A DNA stretch of 64,000 nt, from assembly GCF_014529535.1 (NCBI RefSeq), contig NW_023503827.1, positions 893,238-957,237 of the forward strand. Reading direction: 5' to 3'. Of this stretch, positions 21,516-33,194 are shown in pieces (within the stretch, counting starts at the first letter, position 1; each line of letters begins with the position of its first letter). The stretch comes from Bradysia coprophila (lineage: Eukaryota > Arthropoda > Insecta > Diptera > Sciaridae). The notes beneath the pieces are model-generated. The model saw only the letters and a program-made list of their open reading frames with translations. It had not been told where the DNA came from and did not search any database. A program made the position numbers and the translations under genes.

Positions 21516-24500
21516 AGAGTTATACTCTAGAGTATAGCTCTATGTGCCTGACTTCCATTCATTCTGTTCATTTGCGAATATTAAAGTGGTTACGACTTTA
21601 AACCAATTCAAGTGAAAATATAAAAATCGCGTGAAAATTGATTCAGAAGGATTTAGAATGTTGAAATCGATAATAAAAGTTAAGGTTAACATTGTTCAAA
21701 CTTTCAAATTCTCGCATTTTTAAACGCTAAAGTAATGGGGAATCAAAATTCGAATTAATAACAAAATTTTGTGTGAATCTTAGTAAAAATAAAAAAAAAT
21801 TGAGCTGACTGTAATATTTTCAACATTTTCCCTAATCTTACCTGTGTCAAGACAAAAGCATTTCTAAAGATTAGCAACCGCCTAAATCATAAAAATTGCC
21901 ACATAATGACTCATTTCTGCATGATCAAATGTTTTCTTATCTTAGGCCGTTACTAGTCGGGTAAAGACTAAATAAGAGAAGCAAAAAAATAAACAAATTT
22001 AAACACAAAATGAATAAATTAAATAAAAACTTATGAAACTAAAAGTTTAAGGAGTGGGACGACAAAACAAATTGTAATTTTTTGAAAATCGACTTTTTGA
22101 ATACATTTTTGGCTGGTGTAGCCATTTTCCTGACACAAGGACCTGGACTATACTGAAAACTGATTATAATGTGCAAGTCGAATTTCCGTTTCCGTACCGA
22201 AAATTACATATTTTAGAAGACCTTATGACCTCAAAATATATTCAAAATTATCAGAGCGGAGCCTTATGAAAGATTATGCATGTTCTTCGAAACAAAGGTA
22301 ATTACTTCTCTACTGATAAACCAAAAACAGAAGATTTTTGCTTAAATTCAATTAAGTAATACAATAATAGACTCGTAGTCACATATCCAATACGAGCACA
22401 ATCAGGTAAGATTAGAAATACCAACGTTCGTCACCTTTATTTACTGTGAATAGCATAACAATCATTTAGGCAAAATAAGTACATAACGCTACCAATACCA
22501 TCAAACATTCTAGATAGTTCCAAAAACGCACACCTGGCGCAAATTTTATATGTGTGTATTACGCGTATTACGATAAAACCCCTTGCGTCAGCATATTTCG
22601 ACCCATACTGTAATATTGAGTCACCTTTCTTTTTTTAGTCCAATGAACACGATTCATGCCATGCATCATCCATTTTGTTCATACATAGTTCGTTGTTCAA
22701 ACAGAGGAGTCGATTGTCTCTCGTCGCGAGTTCGAATTTTGACATGATGATGGCTATCAGTAATTCTATTTTCAATAAATTAAATTAAATTTGATGGTTT
22801 GAGTGGGTTTATTTAATAAAACACATTGCTGAAGTGATAAGTCGATTGAATTGTACATTGAATCAAGTGAGTTGTGACCGATTTTTGGTTGTTTGTCAGT
22901 TTTATTTCAATGTTAAAATGCCTTTTCGGCGTCGGACAATAAAAAAAAAATTCTGAGGTTTCTTATCGTTCATTTATGGTTATATTTATTAAATTTTTGT
23001 GTACATGGTGTTTGTAATCAAAGTAAAATTGTAACAGCAATTGCGTCTTATCATACACATTACGTTAATGGCATTTTCTTACTTATTAGTGAAATTGTCG
23101 TTCTATTCGCCTTGTACAATTCAGCTTTTTTTGTGATAATTTTTTCTTTCCAATTTACTTAATTTGAATGATAACATTTCAACGAGATGGACATTGCCAT
23201 AATCGAACAATGTGACACATTATGTTCATTCTGAATAATGTGATTTTTTTCGGCTAAAATATCTCGGTTCCATACATTTAATGCATAATGTTGCAAAATA
23301 ATTCACCGTATTGAAGACCGATAGCATTTTCACTTGTACATTCTCATTCATGAAACCACTACGCAACGCATTGCTCAACACGTGAACCACACAACCATGA
23401 AATTCAATACATTTAGTTGACACTTACATTTTCTACATGATAATAATTACGGAGTTTAAGTACATATACTTAAATCCTCAAGTAAATTAACCACTACAAT
23501 AGTAGACATTATTAGCACTGCCGTATTTTACAAGCTAAGCAGACTGCAGCGACTCTCTTCATAATTTAATTTATATACACATTCAGCTTTCAATTGAAAT
23601 AAAATTAATTATTGTTACATGAAAATGCTGAAGCTGGTGGCATGTCCATATACATACATTATTTACCCAGTGATACATTACATATCAATTGCCAATTATA
23701 TAATTATTTAAATTGATCGATTGAAAACCGAATCAGCATATTTTGCATGCTTTTTCATTGAATAAAAGTTATGGTTGTTTTGGTTTCAGTTATCAGTCTG
23801 TCCCAAGCAGCTTAACTGTACGTTACTATAATATTATATATACACACGCAAGCGATTATAAATGAAATTGAACACTTTTTCTACGGCAAAACTTTGTAAA
23901 TAAACAAATTTTGTTGTTGGTGTCGGATTTTTTGATGATCAAAGTGTTTTGTTGTGAATATTTTGTGATAAAGACATTATTCCTTCTATAGTTGTCAAAA
24001 CGTAAGATATTATTGTACAAAATTGTTTTATAAGTTATAACATTGCCATCGTACAGTCTTTGGTACACAATCTGCTACTTCATTTATTTAAACAAATGAT
24101 TTTGTTATTATAAGACAACACAACCTAGACGTATTCATTTATTATCGTCGTCGTCGTTGTCGATAATATTCGTCTCTAATAGGCTAATAGGATTTTTTTT
24201 AAAGATGATTTTGATCTAATCTTTAGTTTTTCGGACTAGGCTGGTTTGTGTTTCAATAATAAACAGACTCATTTCTCACATAAGTTCAAGGCAGTGGTCG
24301 ATACTATTAATATTTCACAGACAGATTGCAGCTTTTAAGTTCCAAGTAAGAAAGTAAAGATTTTGTTTTGCTATGAAAATATGATGATAACTCGTTCGCC
24401 TTCGCCTAAAGTTATCTTTTTAGATAATTGACTGTTTCTGTTGTTGTTTTCAAAACAGCCAGATTGTATGGACTCTTCTTTCAGTTTTTAGGTTTAAATA

Positions 24501-27500
24501 ACATTATTTCTGAATGAGTTCTTATTGAAAATGTTGACAAGAGTCAGTATACAGCACTGATTGTACATTTTCGAAAATATTGTTACACTTTAAGTGTCGC
24601 AGTAAAAAAATCCGAAAAAACCACTACTTATCTCAAAACGATGAGATAAGTCATTTGATCGATCATATAAACAAGATGATGGCGGCAATTTGATTAGTTG
24701 AAATAAAATAACGCTTTGATAGAGTCAGACACACTCAAAATGGATCAACTTGTGAATAGTGAATGCAGATTCGTTCAGTAACATTGTTGAATTTATGATG
24801 GGAATGCTAAGCTGACCCTTACGGTAGGAAACATAAAACGAGATTCGCAAAGTAATTCGTCTTAGTGACATTTTTAACGTGAAGTGAATATAGGTAGTAA
24901 TTCAACCAGAATGTGCACGATCGTTTTATGTCTTACTGAGTAGAATTAAATTTGATTTGCTATCAATCAGTCGGCAAGCTTAATTTAATCATCGAATCTA
25001 CTACTTCTTTTGTTAAAAGTAACATTCAGCGTCAGATTTCAAAACTTGTGCTTCTCTACTTTTCACTACGTGTCGCATTCACCGGAGGATATCGTATTTG
25101 GTCATTACTGTCTTCGAAAATAATTTATCACAATTATTATAATAAGGATTACAGGACAGAACTAAATGACATTTTTATTATCGACACAGATTTTTTTATT
25201 TGAATGATCAGGTCTCTGAAAAATCTCTTATTATGTTGAGTTGTTTTTCTTTTTTTAATGTCGTCAAAAAAACTTCTTATCGTTGTGGTTTCGTTCGATA
25301 TAATTAGAAAAAAATCGAAGGTCTCTACAAATCGATTTAATCTGATCTGTAAAATATCATAACATTGTTTTAGTTATCGAAATTTTTCAGAAAACATTTG
25401 TAGTGGGTGGGCACAGCGATAATTTTCTCAGCAAAAGTCTTGAGTTTGTTTAAATGAACCGATGCTGACACATCGTTTTCTGCTGTCATGACAATAGATA
25501 AAGAAGAAATATTCAACTTCCATCGAGATTATTTCCTATTTTTACCCAAAGCGTCCTACGGAGATGATTTATTACCTCAAGAAATGTGCGGTAATTTTCA
25601 TTTCCGAGTGGCTTTTTGAGTCAAATAACTTACATAGTTCCGGTTACATTCGTCAAAATAAAAATGTCCAAACAAGGACGTAAACTTACGATTCCATTAT
25701 AAATTATTTCTCTCAAATTTTTTTTCTTCAATATTTTGTGTTAATTTGGGGGTTTAAATGAAGCTTTTCAGCCAAAATTAACCCGTAGGGTTCACACTTC
25801 AAATATTCTCATTTCCTTTTTCAATAGTTTCCCCATTAATTCGGCAAAACTTTACAACCTTATCGTCGATAGAGAAACATTTATTCTACGTGCTGCCACG
25901 AATAAACGAAATTACGACGTAGGGCTGTGAAGATGTGTGAAATATGTGAAGATTACGCGCACAATAATTTATGTTGAATGATAAAAACGACTGAAATAAT
26001 TATTTTAGATTTGTTTTTCTTTCTATTCAATTCGATTGCATTACAATATAATTAAGCATCAGCATTTGCTTTTATGTAGTCAATTTTATTGAATTGAGAG
26101 GAGGCATTTCCATAGAATTTCAGTTCAGTTCCACGTATGTGTTCTTTGTTATAGCCGGATATCATTATAGTTCTATCACACAATTCGACGGCTGATCAAT
26201 ATGAAAACATTCCATTCAAATGAGAATTTTAACCAGAAATAAATCTAAAATCTCAAATATTCATAAATTAATCTAATTCAATTAACAAAAATTATTCAAT
26301 TGTTGATGTAAATTGATTCGATGATAAATGTCGCCGTATCTTAATTTATTCAGTTGCATTGCTAAAAAAAGTAATCGAAATAAATCATTCGAATGTGTCT
26401 CATTTCTATCAACTATGCATCTACTAAAACGAACGAAGTCACGATTTTTATTATCATACAAATTAATGGCTTGGCTATTCGCTATCGGCGACCAAACAAT
26501 TTGATTCGTTTCTGTCTTCAGTTTGATCGAAACGAAGTGATGTACCCGTTTAGAATTCTGCCTGTTTCGGATTACTTTTTTTATTTCACCAATTAGTTCA
26601 ATCATTTTATGATTATATCATATGCAGTATCCTTTAAACTAAGCAGTTTATAATTCCGACAAGGGTAAATTTTTTAATATTAAAATGTGGACAATTACTG
26701 ACGATGTTGTCCTGTAAGTATTGAGTGATCATTTAATGAACCTTTGATGAAACCAAAGTGGTAAATGTACACTAAAGAACTTAAATAAGCGATAGAAATA
26801 GGATATCGAAAAAAATAGAAATCAATAACTCTGTTGACAATCTAGGGGCTGGCATTTATAAAAAGCGCAAAATTTATGTTCTGAAATTTTAGAAATGTAG
26901 GCAACCTTGCTAGCCAAAACTGATTACGCATACCAATCACAATGTCAAAAATCTGTCGAGGTGATGATCGCACTTTTTGTTCGATATCCTCCTTCTATCA
27001 GTTATTTGAGGAGGACCGTCTTGTTTGACCGCACTTTGAAATTATTTAATTTCTCTAAAAAGAAAACCTTAAACGACAGCATAAACACCCCACATAACTG
27101 AAATACTAAATTATTTCGTTTCGAATTCAATTATTGGTTATGGTTGACCGAGTGCTACTAAATTTGCTCTGAGATTGCCTTAATAATATACTAAATCCGA
27201 GTTAACAATTAGATTGTAATTACTTGAACCGGTTTTGAATTAGTCAGTACGCAGAAACAAATTGAATTGTCACTCAAGCAATATATAGTACACACTGCAG
27301 AGATACAATTTTTATTTTTAAACATCCGTGACTTGATAATATTTAATAATTACAAATTGAATTGTGTTCACTTTACTCGTGCAACTGAAATATAATTAGA
27401 TAAAATGCGGTCGGTGTAGGAGTTTGTGGACCTGATTTTTGTGGACGGTTCATGTTCGTTCTGTTTTAAAACTACAATTTGGTAAATCCAATTTAAGTGT

Positions 27501-30499
27501 TAAAAAGGTTAATGACTTCAATTATTTTTCACAAACACGTCGCGATTGTAGGAGTCGGTAATTTATATAAATACGAAGTCGCGGTAAGCTTGAAATGAAA
27601 CTTTGATTGAATGGGCTTTTAAGTAGTCGTGTCAGATAATAGTGATAGATAAAAGCAACGTTTTCTACGAAAATATTTTTTTTAACAAAATTGTCAATCT
27701 GATTCGCACTAAATTTCGACGATTGTTCAGAAAATTCATTTCCTTCAGCTGTATCGTCCTTGGCCAAAATACGTGAAAATGTTTGTTTCTATCCGTTGTT
27801 CTAGATATATATTAATCGAAGTCATAAGCAAACCTGTAAAAAAATTGTGTCAGATTGGTTGTAAATTTGTAAGCATAAACGATTCCATCCGAATTGTGAA
27901 TATTCCACCGAAAAGTAAATTACACACACGCGAATTCATGTGTTCGTTGGCAGGTGTTCCATTAACATTTGTATTTATCAAAATGAGTTATAGTCAAGTA
28001 TGTACATGTGTAATTGTTGCTTGCATATATGTCTTCCTACTCCAACTTATTTTTGGAACATAATTTAATGAGGAACAGAAAACTATAGTTGTGAACGTTA
28101 CACTATACACAAAATGATGAATGAATTTATTGAAGATTAAGTGGAGGAATTTTCGCATATCTGTTGAGCAGATCAGCTGAGGATGATCAGCACAGTTGTG
28201 TTGATTCAGCTCTTTTTGGCGTGAGTTTTCTTGTTCACTTAAATTATTGATCGTTGATCTTTTGCCGACTTAAACATATTGAAACGTAAATTAGAGATAA
28301 ACACAGGAAATAATGTGGATAGCTAAGGTCGAAAACACACAAGCAATTTTGCGTTTTCCATTGTTTAACGGATAACAATGGAAAATGACGAATAAATGAC
28401 GATATCAGCAACGCAAAATTGTTCGTATGTTTTCGACCTAATTAGACAATTTGTGATGTGGCAAGTTTAGAGACTTACTTATTAAATGCGAGAGGATCTG
28501 TTGGTTTCTTTTAACTCATCTGAATTTGCATTGAAATTTATGTAATAACTCACTATGGAAATTCAGCATCATACATTCATCTGACCCGTGCCACTTTCTA
28601 TGTTTCTGTGTGCTGAATCAACTAAAGGCAAACATTTCATTTCGACACTGCTTTATTTGTCGTCTGTATTGACTCGTAAACTGCTTCAACAATCATCTGT
28701 TTTCATTTCAACAAAGTATTCTCCTCAACAGTATCGGCATGCAAATGATGGTACACTTAATAGTGACTGATAAAAAAAATTGAAAGCCCAATAAATTCCA
28801 TTAACTTATATTTGCAATCAATTTATTCCAGACATCTAAATACTTAGTTATTCGAACATACATCATTTTTGCATGACCGAAAATAGGCATCAATCGATGA
28901 ATTAACATTCAATTTAAATATTTTTGAATAGCGTGGGTTAATTTGAATATTAAATTTGGCAAAATTTTTAGATCGCATCAAGACGACATTGACAATGTTC
29001 AATTACAATTGAAAATTTTGCAATTTTTACCTTCAAAATTGAAGTTTACCAACTTTGCAGACATATTTTTGGTGTAATGTTGGTTACCGGTTAACGGAAT
29101 TTTATCGCCGGTTTTCGATGTTACTTAATCTATCATTTGCGTTTGACAGCTTTACGGAAACTTTCTGCTAAACAATGAACAAAAGTAATATTAACAAAGG
29201 CGTCAAAACGAGCAAAGAAATGTTCTTTTAAATTCACAGTTTCGTCTTTCGTTCATCACTTGATCTACGAACATAGCCTTTAGTCATCCTACTTTCAGTG
29301 AGTTCAAATTAAACGCAATCAGTTCATCTGAAGCCTGAACGGAATATCGATAAAAATGACAATCGTAGATTCGTTTAAGGCATTTCCTCGTGTTAGATCG
29401 TCAGAAAAAACGTATACAAGAAATACGAGGCTTTGTTTGACTTACTTACTAGATCTTGACCTAAAAAAAATATTCAATAGTTAGTGGATTGACAGGTTTG
29501 ATCGTAAATTTGACGGGCCAATTCTCGGATTTTAAATTTTCAACCGTGATTGTTCCAAAATCAATCGTCAAATTCACTTTATTTTTCGTCCAGTGACAAT
29601 ATATCGGAATCAGTTTAAAATTATAAGTAGAAAAGACGTGACTTAAATTCATGCAAGTGTTTACTTTATAAAACACAGTAAATGCCGGGTAATATGTTTC
29701 GGCATGTATAGCTTCATGTTAACGATTATACATGCACTTCTACAAACTACAATCTCTTTCATAAATATGGCGACAACTGATCGGAATGACCATCCTTCAT
29801 AGCACATTTTACGTCTCAATCAGTTTGTAACATGTACATTTATAAGTAATTGAGTGGTCTGTGATTAGCGTCCACAAGTAATTATTATCAATCGTTCAAG
29901 TCCAAACTACCGCACAGATGATTAAAACCCATCACACGTATGCACACGTATTGCAGATTACAATTTAATTTTTATATTGACTAATCATCAGTGTCATTAT
30001 CACTAATCTACGAAAGTAAATTATTTTTTTTATTTAACATTTGGTCGTAATTAAAACAATTCAATGTTGACGAAATTAAATCCGTGACATAAAAAGTAAT
30101 ATTGTCAATTCATAATGCAATTTATTGAATGACTATATTGAAACCCAAAAAGCATCTGATGCATGAACAATTCAAAAATTATTTATACGGATCAGGCTCA
30201 CGATTAACGCATTGAGACTTGTAGGTGTCAAACAGATAGTCATTGACAGCGACGACAAAATTAAGCGATGAGCTGTGGTTAATCTTGTCTTATGCAGTGA
30301 TCATACCATTTCTAATGAATTTACTATATCAAAATAGGAGCGAGTTTACTTTATGTGAGAAGTTCTCGGTTCAACTCTGCGTATCAATACAGAATCATTA
30401 GTATTCACCATCCAATAACGCCTTTTAATCTTCTAACTCTTTTAACTTAAAAATACTAAGACCTGTCCTAACAAAATTTCTTTTTTTTTCCATTTGCAG
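21516..30499. other. ~9-kb stretch without recognisable genes
   Basis: AT-rich throughout, with no exon-like composition I trust on either strand. It probably contains the promoter and 5' intron of foi, since a splice acceptor opens its first coding exon at 30499/30500. Noted contents: a short (cgt)n-type microsatellite at 24147-24165, a repeat at about 27545-27580 shared with 56650-56680, and the MITE at 28327-28438. Short minus-strand open frames at 26282-26605 and 29461-29676 have no splice or composition support. Confidence 0.55.
28327..28438. mobile_element. Harbinger-like MITE with TAA target duplication
   Basis: 112 bp. The TIRs are about 29 bp: ggtcgaaaacacacaagcaa then ttttgcgtt, matched by the reverse complement of the right end with 3 mismatches. 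Both ends are flanked by TAA (28324-28326 and 28439-28441), the 3-bp target duplication of the PIF/Harbinger superfamily. Internally ccattgtt/aacaatgg forms an inner hairpin. There is no coding capacity. Confidence 0.8.
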
Positions 30500-30592
30500 A
30501 ACAATATCGATTCTCGAAGCACAAGGTGGCAGTAACCACCGAAAATATTAATAGGATTTCGTGGAGGAGTGCAACAAACCGATTCTATCGAT
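30500..30592 (+). promoter_or_regulatory. 5' UTR part of foi first coding exon
   Basis: A T-rich tract and ccatttgcag acceptor end at 30499. The next 93 nt are untranslated leader up to the ATG at 30593. An upstream noncoding first exon is therefore expected somewhere in the preceding gap. Confidence 0.5.
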
Positions 30593-33194
30593 ATGGCTCG
30601 TCATCTAATGGCTGTATGCGTTGTGTGTCTGCTTTGTGCTGAGCACTTGCCATGCACGCATGTTGATGACAACGTAATGAATGCTAAAAAGTTACTGGAA
30701 AATGACGACAGTCGTTTAGTCAATCAGAATTACATGGACATAAGTTACTTAACCGATAAAAGTTCATACAATGCTGTGTTAGAAGAAACTGTACCAAATA
30801 AACGTAAAGGCCGAACGAAAAATGACGTCGAACAAAGTCTTAGTGATACTGAACCAGTGCTAGAGAAACTGAATTACCGTGATAAACGACACGCTGTCCA
30901 TACGCATAAAGACGATGAGGCGGATGTTCGCAAAATAACCCAAATGTATGTTCGGAAAACATTCGAGCGGTTTGATGATGAGGATAGAATGACTGTGATC
31001 GGGTTCGAAAAACTGTGGAATACACTTACAGGAACTGAATTTTCGAAAGCGTCGAAAAATGAAGATTTTAATGATACTGTAAGTTTCGGTTCGACTTATT
31101 TCTATGAAGAATCCTTCTTATAATCAATGCTAACATCTTTACATTCGATTTCAGTGTATTTCGAGTATAGATTTGGTCACAAGAATTTCTTCCGAACATC
31201 ATCAAGACATCAAGTCAACGAAACTAATATTTAATGGAGATTCATCACAGAATTCAACGTTAAATCACACAGATTCAATTCAGTCAATTAAAGAGAATTT
31301 ATATTTCAATTACGAAGACTATCTGGCCATTTGTCCGCTAATAGTTTATTATGCTACAGCACCGACAGAATCGGAACGGTCTGGGTGTATAGCTAGCAGT
31401 TTAGTGCCCGTAGATTTGCATATTCATGGAGAGCATCAAGATCATATTGGTGCTGAGGATCGCACTTTGGGTGAAGTTAACATTTAAGAAATGTTTTGAT
31501 CGTACATTAACCTTGTAAGCTACATCAACGTTGCTGAATGTGGTGTATAGGTTTTAGTGTGTAGATTGTATATGACGTTTACTACAATCTAACATTACAG
31601 TGTGGATCTATGCAACGCTTTCAATTCTGGGTACAAGTTTATGTGGGCTTCTTGGTGTAGCTGTCATACCTTTTATGGACAAAGAATACTACAATTCAAT
31701 TCTACAATTTTTGGTCGCACTGGCTGTCGGTACACTGGCCGGTGATGCTCTCCTTCATCTTCTTCCACACGTAAGTATTTTCGAAGATTATTTCTCGAAG
31801 ATATTTGTTGCTATTATCGTTTACGATTTCAGGCCATGATGACATTTGCCAAAGATGCTGATCCGCACATTACCATGACTCTGAAAGGATTGGTAGCCAG
31901 CCTGGGAGTATTGTTTTTCTTCTTGTTTGAGCGACTGCTCACAATGATCGCTGAATGGCGTAAAGCAATCGAGAAAAAGGAGAAACCATCGTCACGAGTT
32001 CGCGTTATGCGTGACCCCGAATTGACGGCGAAACAAAAATCGAACTCATCCGGTAAGGAGTGTAAACACAAGTATAGTTCCTATCCATATTGCTATGACG
32101 AGATAGCAAAAGACACGAAAGACGATCATCATCACCATAAAAACGGTCAGTCACCGATAGCAAGTGATAATCAAAATCACAACAGTAAAGCACATCAGCA
32201 TGAACACAATGACTACTTGGATGCGGCTCAAAACTTACTGGCACAAAACAATTATTCCATAGCTGATGGTTATGTTGCCTTGAGAGCGGCGAAAGAAGAC
32301 GGACATCACGTTGAAGGTGGTTCAGCACTAGTTGAAAATGGTTCAAATGAGTCTAAAGACAAGCCGACAATCAAAGAGGAGAGCTACACAATAATTTTGC
32401 GAGAACACGAGTCCAAACATCATGGCCATTCGCAGTAAGCAAATCAAGATTTTTGAAAGAAGTTCCGATCCCACGAGATGTATTATGCTAATCATGTCAA
32501 ATTAACTTACAGTGCACACGGTCACGTTCATTCACCGCCGAGATCTATGTCTGCTGTTGCTTGGATGGTTATCATGGGTGACGGTTTGCATAATTTTACT
32601 GACGGAATGGCTATTGGTGCTGCTTTTTCGAATAACATTGCCGGTGGATTTTCTACAGCGATTGCTGTTTTCTGTCACGAATTACCACATGAATTGGTTA
32701 GTATCAGTTTGTTTGTCTGCACCGTTCCTTCACTCATTCGTTTAGTTAAGGCAAAATTGATAACATTTGAATGTTAACATAGGGAGACTTTGCGGTTTTA
32801 CTGAAAGCTGGAATGTCCGCTCGTCAGGCGGTTTACTACAACGTTTTGTCATCCGTTCTAAGTTTCTTCGGCACTATTCTTGGTATTTTAATCGGTGATA
32901 CACCGGAAGCTTCTTCTTGGATTTTCGCTTGTGCAGCTGGAACGTTTATTTATATTGCATTGGTCGATATGGTTCGTTTAACCGTTAGATATTTCGATTA
33001 AGAAGAAAAACTAAAATTTTGGATTTCAGATGCCCGAATTGACTACATCGCACAAAGAAGGATTCGCATTTTCCCGATTGTTACTTCAGATGCTAGGGAT
33101 TTCATTAGGCATTGGAATCATGCTAATAATAGCAATATACGAACATGATCTCAAATCGTTATTTTCACCCAACTCACATGCTCATCATAATTAG
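30593..33194 (+). CDS. foi: Zinc transporter, LIV-1/ZIP family (Fear of intimacy)
   Basis: Plasma-membrane zinc importer of the ZIP6/ZIP10 group (fly Foi acts in cell migration and gonad/tracheal morphogenesis). Seven exons: 30593-31078, 31155-31470, 31601-31770, 31833-32434, 32513-32696, 32783-32971, 33030-33194, giving about 703 residues, close to fly Foi. N-terminal signal peptide (MAVCVVCLLCAEHLPC), then a long extracellular domain with the CPLIVYY region, then the membrane core: VWIYATLSILGTSLCGLLG, a His-rich cytosolic loop between helices 3 and 4 (HHHH, HQHEH), HNFTDG in helix 4 (about 550-555), and the LIV-1 signature CHELPHELGD in helix 5, which is split by an intron. The C terminus ends HAHHN. 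The start follows a spliced leader. Confidence 0.93.

Noticed and set aside
26282-26605. 107-codon minus-strand open frame
   Set aside because: No domain, overlaps an equally long open frame on the other strand, and sits in plain AT-rich DNA.
27522-27767. Minus-strand frame with a hydrophilic start (AKDDTAEGNEFSEQS)
   Set aside because: Only the first ~30 codons look coding; no splice sites or ATG to support it.
29461-29676. Minus-strand frame ending in a beta-strand-like stretch (KVNLTIDFGTITVENL)
   Set aside because: Mildly protein-like, but no acceptor, no partner exons and no family match; could be chance.
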